Assembly: GCF_003289925.1 (NCBI RefSeq)
Contig: NZ_QLZQ01000002.1
Location: 1 to 51,281 of the forward strand
Length of the DNA: 51,281 nucleotides
Direction of reading: 5' to 3'
From: Planococcus maitriensis
GTDB lineage: Bacteria > Bacillota > Bacilli > Bacillales_A > Planococcaceae
Below are positions 16,305 to 25,590 of this stretch, in pieces. The first letter of the stretch is position 1; each line of letters begins with the position of its first letter. Under the pieces are notes generated by a model. It worked only from the letters and a program-made list of their open reading frames with translations, did no database searches and was not told the origin of the DNA. The position numbers were made by a program, and so were the translations under genes.

Positions 16305-17399
16305 GTGAGAAGGAAATTAGTGCTGATACAAATGTCCAGGGCATTGGTGCCGTTGTTGGTCATGCTGCATCATCTCTCGACGACCATGATGGATTATTAC
16401 GGGTATAATATATGGAATCTGGCGTTTTTGCCGTTGACGGGCGGGGTCTATTATTTCTTTTCCCTATCCGGTTTTATGGCTTATTATATCTACCGCGAAA
16501 AATTCGGCCGAAAAGGGCAGTTATCGGATTTCCTGACCAACCGATTCATCCGGATCTATCCGTTGTATTGGGTCGTGACCTTGGCATTCCTACTCTTGGC
16601 TTTTCTCTTCCCGTGGTTTGCGACGGGGGCGGAGCGGGACCTGGCTGTCATTCTGACTTCGATTTTTTTGGTCCCGAATCCCGAATGGCAAGACCCGTTC
16701 TTGATCGTTGCCTGGTCATTGGAATACACGGTTTATTTCTATCTCATGTTTTCCGTCCTGTTCATGAGCCCGCGTTTTATCGGGCAGGCGCTATTTGCCG
16801 GCTGGGGAATCCTGTCACTGCTGGGCATTGCGGGCATTGTCTATATCGACTTTTTCCTGTTCGATTTTCTATTCGCTTCCTATAATTTGATGTTCATAGC
16901 AGGGGTCTTTTGTGCGTGGCTCATTCTCCACGCCCCTATCCCGGCCACCTTAGGGTATTTATGCATAGCTGTGGGGTTGATCGGATTTCCTGTAACGTGG
17001 ATGAATGCGCTGGACCCCTTTATGGAACTCAGCTTCGAAATCACTGCGAGCGTCTCTATCATGTTTTTGCTGACCGGGCTTGGCGTGATCGACCTGAACA
17101 AGGAAATCAGCATTCCGAAAGAATTCCATCAGCTGGGCAATGCCGCTTTTGCGATTTATCTTGTCCACAATGTCGTGCTGGATCTATTCTCTGAATGGAT
17201 GGACCAGGTTGGATTGCATGAACTGCTGGGCAACTTCGCCATGAGCTTGCTGCTTGTGGCTTTGATGTTGTTTTTCGGGATTTTGGCACATTTCAAACTG
17301 GAGCTGCCCCTGCACCGCAGGTTTAAAGGCTGGCTGCAAAAAAACAAGGCACCTGCAGTTACGGCAAACGACACGGACGCCGTGACGAAAAATACTTAA
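16305..17399 (+). CDS. Acyltransferase 3 (OafA/YrhL-like) membrane protein
   Basis: 364 aa with about ten membrane helices. Conserved elements are the early membrane His (LVMLHHLSTT), the FFSLSGFMAYYIYREKFG segment, the R-x-x-R-I-Y-P-L-Y motif (NRFIRIYPLYWVV), and a late YLVHNVVLD. These enzymes transfer acetyl or other acyl groups to cell-surface polysaccharide or lipid. Start GTG 16305 lies 6 bases after GGAGGGTG; an earlier GTG (16296) overlaps that site. Single gene. Acceptor unknown. Confidence 0.87.
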   Translation: MRRKLVLIQMSRALVPLLVMLHHLSTTMMDYYGYNIWNLAFLPLTGGVYYFFSLSGFMAYYIYREKFGRKGQLSDFLTNRFIRIYPLYWVVTLAFLLLAFLFPWFATGAERDLAVILTSIFLVPNPEWQDPFLIVAWSLEYTVYFYLMFSVLFMSPRFIGQALFAGWGILSLLGIAGIVYIDFFLFDFLFASYNLMFIAGVFCAWLILHAPIPATLGYLCIAVGLIGFPVTWMNALDPFMELSFEITASVSIMFLLTGLGVIDLNKEISIPKEFHQLGNAAFAIYLVHNVVLDLFSEWMDQVGLHELLGNFAMSLLLVALMLFFGILAHFKLELPLHRRFKGWLQKNKAPAVTANDTDAVTKNT

Positions 17400-17400
17400 A

Positions 17401-17430
17401 AAACCCCCAAGCGCAAAAGCTTGGGGGTTT
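17401..17430. terminator. Bidirectional terminator
   Basis: A 12-bp stem AAACCCCCAAGC / GCTTGGGGGTTT around a 6-base loop, between convergent genes. Confidence 0.9.
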
Positions 17431-17435
17431 CGATA

Positions 17436-17855
17436 TTATTCGGGCTTATTCAATAGGTTTTCCAACGCTTTTTTCTCCCGGTTGATTTCATCCAGCGTCC
17501 GGATGCCCATTCTCCGGAAGATTGAAAGCGGCGGGCACCAGCCCTGCACCGCGTGCTGGATCATGAAGACGCTGACGGCACCGGATAAATACGCCCATTT
17601 TTTATTGCTGCCGAGGGCCAGAAGGGATGAAGCAAGTGCAATGGAAGCCATATTGACTTCGAGTACACGCTCGGTATCCCATTCATGTTCCAATTCCTCG
17701 ATCCGCTGGCGGATTTCATTTTCGCCTTGGCGCTTGTAATAATTGACCGAAGCTTCCGTTTCCCGTTCGATTTGCTGATTGATGTAGTCGGGGGTGTTTT
17801 CGTTCACTTTCGTTTGCGTGGATGGCAATTGTTCTTTGTCCAAATCAAGTTCCAT
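17436..17855 (-). CDS. DUF2892 (YgaP-like) small membrane protein
   Basis: 139 aa. N-terminal ~60 residues are charged and coiled-coil-like (NQQIERETEASVNYYKR). Then come two membrane helices around MASIALASSLLALG and YLSGAVSVFMIQHAVQGWCPP; the GWCPPL motif is typical of DUF2892. The start ATG at 17855 has GGAGG 8 bases upstream; longer in-frame starts upstream lack such a site. Biochemical function unknown. Confidence 0.78.
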   Translation of the reverse strand: MELDLDKEQLPSTQTKVNENTPDYINQQIERETEASVNYYKRQGENEIRQRIEELEHEWDTERVLEVNMASIALASSLLALGSNKKWAYLSGAVSVFMIQHAVQGWCPPLSIFRRMGIRTLDEINREKKALENLLNKPE

Positions 17856-17948
17856 GAATATATCCTCCATTTCATTGCAGTTCTTTCTAGTATTCCGCAA
17901 ATGGCATTCATTTAAACCCCTAAGCCCATACAAGCTTCAGGAGAAAAC

Positions 17949-18521
17949 TCAGTCGATGCTGTCTGTCTGGTCTTTCATGATCTGTTCATCCATCGGGCCG
18001 ACAATTTTCTGGGCGATTTCGCCTCTTGTGTTGAGGATGAATGTCGTCGGTACGGTGCGGATTTGATAGGTTTGTGCGGTGCTGCCGGTCTCGTCCATCG
18101 GAATGGAGAAGGTCAAGCCGAATTCATCGATAAAGGAGCGGATCGCTTCATCGCCGTTATCCTGCGCCGTCAAGTTGACGGCCAGGATTTCGACGTCACC
18201 GCCTTCGTTGTTTTCGTGGAATTCCTGCATGTGCGGCATTTCAGCACGACATGGCGGACACCAGGTCGCCCAGAAGTTCAGGATGACTTTCTTTCCGCGG
18301 TAATCGGAAAGTTTCACTGTTTCGCCATTTTGGTCGGTCAAGGTGAAATCGGGCGCTGCCTGGCCTTGCGAGAGCCCCTCGGCAAGAGAAGCGTCTTGTG
18401 CGCTTTCGGAACTGGCGGATTCGCTGGTGTCGATTGGGGCAGCGTCTTCTTCAAAGAAATTGAGGGCGATGATGGCGATCGCTGCAAGAAGCAATATGCC
18501 GATAATGGCTTTTTTTATCAT
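17949..18521 (-). CDS. ResA/TlpA-like thiol-disulfide oxidoreductase
   Basis: 190 aa. N-terminal signal anchor (KKAIIGILLLAAIAIIALNFF), a Ser/Ala-rich linker to ~residue 52, then an AhpC/TSA-thioredoxin domain: APDFTLTDQNGETVKLSDYRGKKV, the active site FWATWCPPCRAEMP, and cis-Pro in TVPTTFILN. Such extracytoplasmic thioredoxins reduce apocytochrome c cysteines or other disulfides. It starts within the end of an upstream membrane protein gene (ATGA overlap, 4 bases), so the two form one operon. ResA versus a general TlpA role cannot be separated here. Confidence 0.87.
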   Translation of the reverse strand: MIKKAIIGILLLAAIAIIALNFFEEDAAPIDTSESASSESAQDASLAEGLSQGQAAPDFTLTDQNGETVKLSDYRGKKVILNFWATWCPPCRAEMPHMQEFHENNEGGDVEILAVNLTAQDNGDEAIRSFIDEFGLTFSIPMDETGSTAQTYQIRTVPTTFILNTRGEIAQKIVGPMDEQIMKDQTDSID

Positions 18522-19138
18522 GTGTTCGTTCCTTTCTGTTCAAAACGTCTGTCCATGGCGATGGTGAATGCGGCAAGAACTAGGAGCGTTGCATTTTGCC
18601 AGGTCAACAGCGGCCCGAAAGCGCTTAAAATCAGTAGTTCCACTGTGAAAAATGTGGCGAGTAGCAGGCTGTCCGGGACGTCTGGGCGTTTTGCCAGCAG
18701 GCGGATGGATAAAACAGCCGCCGCAAGAAGGGATGCTTGCAACAGGGCCTGCATTAACTGGTCTTCGAATAGCTGCAGGATGGTTTGGTATGCCAAAAAG
18801 AACAGCAGCCAGGCATTCGCAGCCTGTTCCGCCAAAGCAGCGTGTTTCCGGCGCATGAAGACCAAATAGGCAAGCAGCAAGGCTATGGCAAGCAGATGCC
18901 CATACAGGCCGCCATTGAAATATAGAATGGATAAAGGCACGTCAAGAAAATGCTGCAAATTGAAAATGATGTAGCTAAGCTTCCATGCCAGGATGTAAAG
19001 CGCCAGCGCGTTCCAGAACCATTCGCCAAGTTTGCGGCCAGTTGCGGCTCGCATCAGCAGGCTTGCCGCTGCAGCTGCCATCAGCACAGAAACCCAGACC
19101 GCAGGAACGGTCAGGTGCAGGATCGGGACATAGCTCAT
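18518..19138 (-). CDS. Polytopic membrane protein, translationally coupled to the ResA-like gene
   Basis: 206 aa with about six membrane helices. The segment YIIFNLQHFLDVPLSILYFNGGLYGH is the most distinctive. It ends in an ATGA overlap with the thioredoxin gene, so the product may be its membrane electron-donor partner, as CcdA/DsbD is for other thioredoxins. However, it lacks an obvious membrane cysteine pair, so that idea is weak. Family not recognised. Confidence 0.7.
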   Translation of the reverse strand: MSYVPILHLTVPAVWVSVLMAAAAASLLMRAATGRKLGEWFWNALALYILAWKLSYIIFNLQHFLDVPLSILYFNGGLYGHLLAIALLLAYLVFMRRKHAALAEQAANAWLLFFLAYQTILQLFEDQLMQALLQASLLAAAVLSIRLLAKRPDVPDSLLLATFFTVELLILSAFGPLLTWQNATLLVLAAFTIAMDRRFEQKGTNT

Positions 19139-19296
19139 TGGCTTTGTCCCGTGCGGTATCTATTCATTATAAAGATGCCTCCGTCCGTATTGAAAGTCTT
19201 ATGCCCGGCGCTTTCCATTATAGCTGAAAGCACAATCTTTTCATCTTTTTTGTTTGGCGGTTATGCTGGAATCAAGACTGAATCAGGAGGTGCCAT

Positions 19297-19899
19297 ATGG
19301 CTACATGGCATGAACGCTTTCAAACAACGGAATATGTATACGGGACAGAGCCGAATGAATTCATCGAAATGATGCAAAACAAGCTCAGGCTGTCTGGCCG
19401 AGCACTCGCGATAGCGGAAGGTGAAGGGCGCAACGCAGTTTATCTAGCCGGGCAAGGCATGCATGTCACCGCGTGGGATTTTGCAAGAAGCGGGTTGGCA
19501 AAGACCGAGCGGCTGGCGGAAGAACGCCGCGTGGGGGTTTTGACCGAGCAAGTGGACCTGGCAGAGGCTGAATGGGCAGAAGAGGCCTGGGACCTCATCA
19601 TTTGCGTATTCGGCCATTTTCCAAAAGACGTGCAGCATAAAACATTCGATGGCATCAAACGTGCATTGAAACCGGGCGGCCATTTCCTGATGGAAGTTTA
19701 TTCCGTCGGCCAGCCCGCTTACGGTACCGTCGGCCCAAAACAGGAATCTTTCCTGTACCGGCCTGAAGAGGTGCTTGAGGCTTTCCGGGGGTTTAAGCTC
19801 ATCCATTTTTTCACGGGTGAAGTCGAACGGCATGAGGGCAAATTGCATAACGGCTTATCGCATGTCATCCAGCTCGCTTGCCAAAAACCTGCGGAATGA
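19297..19899 (+). CDS. Class I SAM-dependent methyltransferase (TehB-like)
   Basis: 200 aa. Glycine-rich SAM site RALAIAEGEGRNAVYLAGQGMHVTAWD (~residues 35-62), then WDLIICVFGHFP (motif IV region) and LKPGGHFLMEVYS. It resembles Bacillus TehB/YqeM-type small-molecule methyltransferases. AGGAGG precedes the ATG by about 6 bases. Substrate unknown. It is divergent from the ResA-operon membrane protein and ends at a strong terminator. Confidence 0.82.
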   Translation: MATWHERFQTTEYVYGTEPNEFIEMMQNKLRLSGRALAIAEGEGRNAVYLAGQGMHVTAWDFARSGLAKTERLAEERRVGVLTEQVDLAEAEWAEEAWDLIICVFGHFPKDVQHKTFDGIKRALKPGGHFLMEVYSVGQPAYGTVGPKQESFLYRPEEVLEAFRGFKLIHFFTGEVERHEGKLHNGLSHVIQLACQKPAE

Positions 19900-19909
19900 T
19901 AGACGGCAA

Positions 19910-19946
19910 AACACCCATCGCCAATTTTCGGCGATGGGTGTTCTTT
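19910..19946. terminator. Terminator between convergent genes
   Basis: A 13-bp stem (19910-19922 with 19930-19942) and TTCTTTTA tail; the convergent cytochrome gene ends at 19946. Confidence 0.88.
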
Positions 19947-20926
19947 TAATCGGCATCTTTTCCGAGCACTTCATTCCAATCGATCGTACCGTCTTTCACT
20001 TGATCGCGGCGCTCTTTTGTCATGGCATCCGTCGGCCGGTTGCCGTTAGGCCAATCCTGTTCATGCCCTTCCCATTCCGGGCGGTTCTGTGACAGGACGA
20101 AAGCGGCCAGGTCGCTGGCATCCTGGTCGGATAATGTATTCTCAGCGCCTTTTGGCATATTGTTCTGCAAATAACCGGCCATCTTCGTCATGCGTGCAAG
20201 CCCCGCGCCATCGTTGAATGAGCCTTCTCCCCATACAGCAGGGCCGCTGTTCGAGCCGGTGCCTGCGCCGTCAGCAGCGTGGCAGGCTACACAACTTGCC
20301 TGGTAGAGTTTCTCGCCATTATCGACATCGGGCACTGGGACGTCTTCCATGGTGTTCTGGTGGCGCCACGGCATTTCGGCACCTTGCGGAATGCCTTCGG
20401 AAATATATTTGAAGTAGGCGACCATGGCATCCATGTCCTCATCGTCTTCTGCAAACATTTCCCCGTTCATGCTGCGGACCATGTAGCCATTGATGCGTTC
20501 TTCCAAAGTGACGATCTCACCGGATCGCCCGATATACATCGGATAGGCCGACGCTACGCCGACCATCAAAGAGGAATCTTCCTCAAGCCCCGCACCGGCA
20601 TGGCAGCTTGTACAGGACAACTCATTCACGCGCTGTTAGCCATCCTCGACGCTGGCGGCATCTGCGCGCAACACTTCCGAGGTGTTGTTGACCAGTTCGT
20701 AGCCGCGTTTCACCGCTTCGCCTTCCGGCCCGTCCGGCACGTCATCCAAAGACGGCGGGTTGTGGCTGACACCTGCAGTCGCTTGGCCGGTTTGGACTGT
20801 TTCCGTCTCATCCGGCTGGATTTCTGCTGTTTTCGATTTTTCAGCAGACAATTCACTGGACAAGACGCCGATGGCAATGACAGCAAGAATCAACAGGAAG
20901 ATGCTGCCGTAGCCGAGTTTCTTCAT
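19946..20926 (-). pseudogene. TsdA-like dihaem cytochrome c, interrupted by an in-frame TAA
   Basis: Reading from ATG 20926: a membrane anchor (KKLGYGSIFLLILAVIAIGV), an acidic linker, then ADAASVEDG and TAA (20638-20636), then in the same frame QRVNELSCTSCHAGAG with haem site CTSCH, LEERINGYMVRSMNGE, and a second haem site YQASCVACHAADGAG. The NELSCTSCH and RSMNG motifs are those of thiosulfate dehydrogenase (TsdA), which oxidises thiosulfate to tetrathionate outside the membrane. The stop separates the membrane/signal part from both haem domains. The downstream frame has only a GTG at 20629 with no signal peptide, so a secreted cytochrome would not be made. Nonsense mutation, sequencing error or readthrough are possible. 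Confidence 0.78.
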
Positions 20927-20951
20927 CTGTGACGAATTTCCGAACACCGGA

Positions 20952-21806
20952 TCATTCGAATCGTTTCCACACTTCGGGCAGCAATCGCGCAATGTCCCGG
21001 GCAAGCATCGTGTGGGGAGAGCGGGTTTTGATGAATTCGTCCGCACAGGCGCCGTGCAGGTAGACGGCGTTCAGGACGGCGTGGCGCCAATTTTCGTGGC
21101 AGCACAGCATGCCAAGCATCATGCCGGTCAGCATATCGCCGGTACCGCCTTTTGCAAGTGCGGCATTACCTGTCGGATTGCGGTACAGTTCACCGTCGGG
21201 AAACGCAATGGTCGTTCGTGGCCCTTTCAGGACGACCGTCAAATGGTGTTCCGTGGCAAATGCCGAAGCACATGGCCCGGGAGATTCGGCAATCTGGCCT
21301 GTTGAATAACCGGAAATCCGGCTGAATTCACCGGCATGAGGCGTCAGGATGAGCGGGGCGCTTCTTTTCGCATAGCTCCGCTCGCTCAATGCGCCGGCGT
21401 CGAGTATAAGAGGGGCAGATGATTTCAGCAAACTGTCAATAGCCGCTTCGGTCAATGCATCCGGCACGACACCCGGGCCGCAGGCGATGGCTTTATAGGA
21501 AGTAAGTGAATGGGTGCCATTGGCGATATGGATCAGTGCATCCGGAACATAGGTCGCTTCGGCCGCAGCGTGTGCGATACTGCGGATGGTTTCCCGGTAG
21601 GTGCCGATTTCCAATTTCCCGACGCCGCTTGTCAATGCGCCGAGCCCCGAAATCAATGCAGCCCCGGGCATGTCCGGCCCCCCTGCCACCAACAGCGCTG
21701 TGCCGAACACGCCTTTATGGCTGTCCTGTGCACGTTCGGGCAATGTGCGGCGCACCATTTCCTGCGCCCAGGCGATGCCGTCTTGCGAATTTTGCGGATT
21801 GATCAT
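20952..21806 (-). CDS. nnrD: ADP-dependent NAD(P)H-hydrate dehydratase
   Basis: 284 aa, YjeF C-terminal / ribokinase-like fold. Repairs damaged NADHX and NADPHX. Seen: GVFGTALLVAGGPDMPGAALISGLGAL near residue 33, LTPHAGEFSRI, and the signature NPTGNAALAKGGTGDMLTG. The epimerase half (YjeF N) is absent, as in B. subtilis YxkO. The ATG at 21806 is 7 bases after GGGAGG. The cytochrome gene begins 25 bases after its stop, so the two are probably cotranscribed. Confidence 0.92.
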   Translation of the reverse strand: MINPQNSQDGIAWAQEMVRRTLPERAQDSHKGVFGTALLVAGGPDMPGAALISGLGALTSGVGKLEIGTYRETIRSIAHAAAEATYVPDALIHIANGTHSLTSYKAIACGPGVVPDALTEAAIDSLLKSSAPLILDAGALSERSYAKRSAPLILTPHAGEFSRISGYSTGQIAESPGPCASAFATEHHLTVVLKGPRTTIAFPDGELYRNPTGNAALAKGGTGDMLTGMMLGMLCCHENWRHAVLNAVYLHGACADEFIKTRSPHTMLARDIARLLPEVWKRFE

Positions 21807-21838
21807 ATGAAAACCTCCCGTTCTGCGTCTTTACAACA

Positions 21839-21866
21839 ACTGTAGCCGATTCCAAGCCATAGGCAA
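21839..21866 (-). promoter_or_regulatory. Probable sigma-A promoter of nnrD
   Basis: On the minus strand TTGCCT (21866-21861), 16-base spacer, TACAGT (21844-21839), about 33 bases before the nnrD start. Confidence 0.5.
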
Positions 21867-22128
21867 ACCCAAAAGCGCCAGCTATGCAAGCAGACGATGT
21901 TCAAGCCTTGCATGGATGGTTCAAGCCGGTGACGGTTGCTGCAGGTATTTCGTCCCACGAAACAATGGGAATAGCTAAGTTGAAAATTTAACCCCCGGCA
22001 ATGGTAACGGGTGAAGTGCCTGGGGTACGGTGGATTATATATCCAAAGAACTGAAATTTCTGACAACTATAGGCAAGCCTAGCAAGCTTTGCTATACTCA
22101 GCCTATTCAAAGAAAAGGAGTGGGGATA
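21867..22128. other. Divergent intergenic region nnrD / M14 peptidase
   Basis: No gene is supported here. A TATACT (22093-22098) with a weak TAGGCA (22070-22075) 17 bases before may drive the peptidase gene. It lies inside an imperfect inverted repeat (about 22068-22097). Confidence 0.4.
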
Positions 22129-23325
22129 GTGAAAAAACACGTATTCAAGACCATGACGATGGCGGGACTTTGCGCGATGCTTGCGATGCCGGTGCAAGCG
22201 GCAGAACCGGTACAGCCGACTGAACACCATCATGATAACGCCATTTCCGGATTCATCGATTATGGGGAATTGCAAAAAGAACTCCAGCGCATCGAAGCCA
22301 ATAGCAAAGGTACGGTATCAGTGGATGTTGCCGGCCAATCATTCGAAGGCCGCGATATTTATACTGCGACGGTCGGGACTGGCGATAAAGTGCTATTGAT
22401 CCAAAGCGAGATCCACGGCAATGAAAAAACAGGTACCGTGGCCATTTTGAATATGCTGAAAACCCTGTCCGGCAATTCGAAAGCCGCCAAAGCCTTGCGC
22501 GATGAAGTGACGATCGTCTTCATGCCGATGATGAACCCGGATGCCTCGGAAGGCGATAAGCGCCGCAATAGCATGACATGGAGTGATGTCGTGGCGGATT
22601 ATCCGGAACTCGCCGCTGCAACGCCATCATGGAATTATTTGGACCGCGGCATCAGCCAGAGCTATGATTACGGCGCCAACCCAGGCTTCGACGTCAACCG
22701 CGATTTCAACCCGGACCTGGACTACGTACCGCAAGCGGAAGATTTCCCTGGCGCATCGAACGAACCGGGCTGGTTTATCACCAAAGAAGCCCAAGTGTCA
22801 CGCGACGTCTATAAATCGCTGCAAGCGGAATTCGGCACCGTCGACGTTTTTATCGACCTGCATCATCAAGGGATGTATTATGTCGATGGCACGCCGGATC
22901 CAGTCACGTTATCGCTGTCCGCACAATTCGTTCCGGACCCATCAACTGCTGAAGGAGCGAAATACAGCGAATATGCAGACCGATACGATTATAATTTTTC
23001 ACGCCAGCTGAATGTAGCAGCGTATGAGGAATTGCAGTCCTACGGCAATTCGAAATTCACCAATATCTCGCTTTATTCACAAGGGCTCGATTTGCCGGGC
23101 ACAGCGCTTGGCAGTTATGCGCTGAATGGCAGCGGCACCGTGTTATTTGAAGTGCGCGGCCAAACCCAGTCGCTTGGGCAGAAAGAAAAAGGCCAATTGG
23201 TCAAATCGGTGGAGCGCGGCTTGACAGCGATTGTCGAAGGGGTAGCCGATGACAGCGTCTATTCATTGGATCCCGAGGATTACGAAGACATTCCATTGAC
23301 TTCCTATCGGCCGTCCAGCAATTGA
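22129..23325 (+). CDS. Secreted M14 family zinc carboxypeptidase
   Basis: 398 aa. Signal peptide MKKHVFKTMTMAGLCAMLA with cleavage after PVQA. The M14 catalytic core shows the zinc motif SEIHGNEKTG (HxxE), NPDASEGDKRRN, the third zinc histidine in FIDLHHQG, and the catalytic Glu in VLFEVRGQ. It should act outside the cell on peptides or cell-wall peptides. GTG 22129 follows AAAAGGAGTG; the open frame upstream would hide the signal peptide. Monocistronic with a terminator. Confidence 0.88.
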   Translation: MKKHVFKTMTMAGLCAMLAMPVQAAEPVQPTEHHHDNAISGFIDYGELQKELQRIEANSKGTVSVDVAGQSFEGRDIYTATVGTGDKVLLIQSEIHGNEKTGTVAILNMLKTLSGNSKAAKALRDEVTIVFMPMMNPDASEGDKRRNSMTWSDVVADYPELAAATPSWNYLDRGISQSYDYGANPGFDVNRDFNPDLDYVPQAEDFPGASNEPGWFITKEAQVSRDVYKSLQAEFGTVDVFIDLHHQGMYYVDGTPDPVTLSLSAQFVPDPSTAEGAKYSEYADRYDYNFSRQLNVAAYEELQSYGNSKFTNISLYSQGLDLPGTALGSYALNGSGTVLFEVRGQTQSLGQKEKGQLVKSVERGLTAIVEGVADDSVYSLDPEDYEDIPLTSYRPSSN

Positions 23326-23330
23326 TGGGA

Positions 23331-23360
23331 AACGCAGCCAAATTCTGGCGGCGTTTTTTT
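23331..23360 (+). terminator. Rho-independent terminator
   Basis: AACGCAGCC and GGCGGCGTT stem with one mismatch, T7 run. Confidence 0.78.
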
Positions 23361-23426
23361 ATGTGCCGAGTTGTAGCGCAAGCTTGGGCTTTGTTAGACT
23401 GAAGACAAACAGAAAAGGGGTGTCAT

Positions 23427-24362
23427 ATGGCCATCAGCAAATTGAACGACCGCATTCAGCTGATCGACGGTTTCGATCTCGGCCTCGAACAGCGCACAGG
23501 CAGCTACGTCATCATGGAACAGCAGCTGACCATTATTGAAACAGGGCCCAGCCCGTCGGTGGAGCACGTAAAAGAAGGTTTGAAAGAACTCGGCATCTCA
23601 CTCGATGAGGTCCGTTACATCATCGTGACGCACATCCACCTCGACCACGCCGGAGGAGCGGGCTTGCTCTTGCAGGACTGCCCGAACGCGACGCTCATCA
23701 CCCACCCGAAAGGCGCCAGGCACCTGGCAGACCCGAGCCGCCTCATCGCCGGCGCGCGCGCAGTATACGGCGACCAATTCGATGAGTTGTTCAATCCGAT
23801 CGTCCCCGTGCCAGAACACCGCATCGACATCAAGACAGAAGGCGACCGGCTGCAGATCGGGCCGGGTTGTACGCTGGAGTTTTGGGATACACCTGGCCAT
23901 GCCAAGCATCATTTCGGCATCCTGGACCCTGTGTCGAATGGATTTTTCGCAGGGGATACAGCCGGCATCCGCTATGCCCAGCTGATCGAAGACGGCATCG
24001 ACTTTTACTTGCCGTCCACTTCACCGAACCAATTCGACCCCGAGGCGATGAAGGCATCGATCGAACGGATGGAACGGCAGCAATTCGATGTGCTTTATTT
24101 CGGGCATTACGGTGCTGCCAAGGACCCGCAGGCAGCACTCAAGCAGGTGCTGGAATGGCTCGAGGTGTTTGTCGAAGAGGGAGCGGCTGCGCATCGACAC
24201 GATGAATCCGCGGATCAATTGGCCAAACGGCTGGCTGTCCCGGTCCTGGCGCATCTTGCGGAACAAGGAATGGAACAGCCCCACCGCGTGCTGCCTTATA
24301 TCGAAATGGATCTCCAAGTCAGCGCACAGGGCTTGCTGGATTATTTCCGCAAACAAAGCTGA
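23427..24362 (+). CDS. MBL-fold metallo-hydrolase
   Basis: 311 aa. Metal motif THIHLDHAGGAG, then DTPGHAKHH, FAGDTAGIRY and YFGHYG supply the His/Asp ligands of a binuclear metal site. A ~75-residue helical C-terminal domain follows. AAAGGGGTG precedes the ATG. The glyoxalase II-like core suggests thioester or lactone hydrolysis, but the substrate cannot be named. It is followed by an SDR gene 108 bases on, with no terminator visible between. Confidence 0.85.
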   Translation: MAISKLNDRIQLIDGFDLGLEQRTGSYVIMEQQLTIIETGPSPSVEHVKEGLKELGISLDEVRYIIVTHIHLDHAGGAGLLLQDCPNATLITHPKGARHLADPSRLIAGARAVYGDQFDELFNPIVPVPEHRIDIKTEGDRLQIGPGCTLEFWDTPGHAKHHFGILDPVSNGFFAGDTAGIRYAQLIEDGIDFYLPSTSPNQFDPEAMKASIERMERQQFDVLYFGHYGAAKDPQAALKQVLEWLEVFVEEGAAAHRHDESADQLAKRLAVPVLAHLAEQGMEQPHRVLPYIEMDLQVSAQGLLDYFRKQS

Positions 24363-24470
24363 ACACTTCTGAAAATTTCATTTGGAAGCAATCGGCCGGT
24401 TTACAGTTCCTATTTTGCGGGCAAAGACTAGAGCACAGAAAATTCATCTAGCTGAAGGGCGGAAAATACA

Positions 24471-25193
24471 GTGGGACAAGTATTAACGGAAAAGACAGCA
24501 ATCATTACAGGAGCAGGGCGCGGCATCGGCCGGGCAACCGCCCTGGCACTGGCCAATGAAGGCGTAGCCGTCGGGTTGGTTGCACGGACGGAAAAAGAAA
24601 TCGAACAATTGGCGCAGGAGATCCGCTCGCTGCGCGGTCGCGCAGCATATGCGGCTGCGGATGTCTCGGATCCCGCACAAGTCGAGGCGGCTGTCCGGAA
24701 ATTGACCGAAGAACTCGGTGCCATCGATATCCTTATCAATAACGCCGGCATCGGAAAATACGGCAAATTCATGGAACTCGAAACTGAAGATTGGCAAAAT
24801 ATGCTTAACATCAACTTGATGGGCATGGTCCATATGACGAAAGCGGTGCTGCCGCAGATGATGGAGAAGCAAGGAGGCGACATCGTCAACATATCCTCTT
24901 CTTCGGGACTTAAAGGCACCAAAGGTTCGAGCGCCTATAGCGCGTCGAAATTCGCGGTGCTTGGCATGAGCGAGTCTTTGATGCAGGAAGTGCGCCCGGA
25001 CAATATCCGTGTCTTCGCTTTGGCACCGAGCCGCGTCATCACGGGCATGACCGATTCCGGGAATGAAACAGATGAGGAAAAAGAGAAATTCATGCAACCC
25101 GAAGATATCGCAGAATACATCGTTTCGCAATTGAAACTGGATCCGCGCATCTTCATCCCGTTGTCGAAGCAATGGGCGACCAACCCATTCTAA
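24471..25193 (+). CDS. SDR-family oxidoreductase (3-oxoacyl-ACP reductase-like)
   Basis: 240 aa. Rossmann TGAGRGIGR (residues ~14-22), NNAGIGKYG, active-site Ser in NISSSSGLKG, and the YSASK catalytic Tyr-Lys pair. It is NADP-type by the Arg after the second strand (VARTEKE). Start GTG 24471 with GAAGGGCGG upstream. FabG-like, but location outside a fab cluster makes a role in fatty acid synthesis uncertain. Confidence 0.87.
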   Translation: MGQVLTEKTAIITGAGRGIGRATALALANEGVAVGLVARTEKEIEQLAQEIRSLRGRAAYAAADVSDPAQVEAAVRKLTEELGAIDILINNAGIGKYGKFMELETEDWQNMLNINLMGMVHMTKAVLPQMMEKQGGDIVNISSSSGLKGTKGSSAYSASKFAVLGMSESLMQEVRPDNIRVFALAPSRVITGMTDSGNETDEEKEKFMQPEDIAEYIVSQLKLDPRIFIPLSKQWATNPF

Positions 25194-25200
25194 TGACACG

Positions 25201-25240
25201 AAAAACCCCTGGATGCCATAAAGGCATCCAGGGGTTTTTT
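25201..25240. terminator. Bidirectional terminator
   Basis: A 17-bp stem (25201-25217 with 25223-25239) flanked by A and T runs, between the convergent SDR and HPr genes. Confidence 0.9.
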
Positions 25241-25283
25241 GCTGGTTTTATTTAGCATGCTGCGAAACCGGAGAGGGAAGTCA

Positions 25284-25553
25284 TCATTGGGTTGAAATCC
25301 CTTCCGCTTTCAGCACTTCATCGATTTTGGCCATCGCTTCCTCTTCGTCCGTTCCGTCCGCAGCGATCGTCACGACTGACCCCGACGCGATGCCTAGCGA
25401 CATGACCCCGAGAATCGATTTCAAGTTGACTTGCTTGCCGTTGAAGCCGAGTGTGATGTTTGATTGGAATTTCGAAATGGAACCGACCAGTGCGGATGCC
25501 GGGCGTGCGTGGATGCCCGCTTCGTCTGTAATCGTATATTGTTTTTCCACCAT
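25284..25553 (-). CDS. ptsH: Phosphocarrier protein HPr
   Basis: 89 aa. GIHARPAS carries the phosphorylated His15 and LKSILGVMSLGI carries Ser46, the HPr-kinase site used for CcpA-mediated catabolite control. It passes phosphate from enzyme I to EIIA domains. AGGAGG lies 7 bases before the ATG. No ptsI follows, unlike the usual ptsHI pair; the gene stands alone, divergent from the fructose operon, so it could be a fructose-dedicated HPr rather than the general one. Confidence 0.92.
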   Translation of the reverse strand: MVEKQYTITDEAGIHARPASALVGSISKFQSNITLGFNGKQVNLKSILGVMSLGIASGSVVTIAADGTDEEEAMAKIDEVLKAEGISTQ

Positions 25554-25590
25554 GTTGATTTCCTCCTATGGATGAACGTATTTGCGCGAA

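Noticed and set aside
18063..18869. 268-codon plus-strand frame
   Set aside because: Lies opposite two convincing genes (ResA-like and its membrane partner); product has no recognisable pattern.
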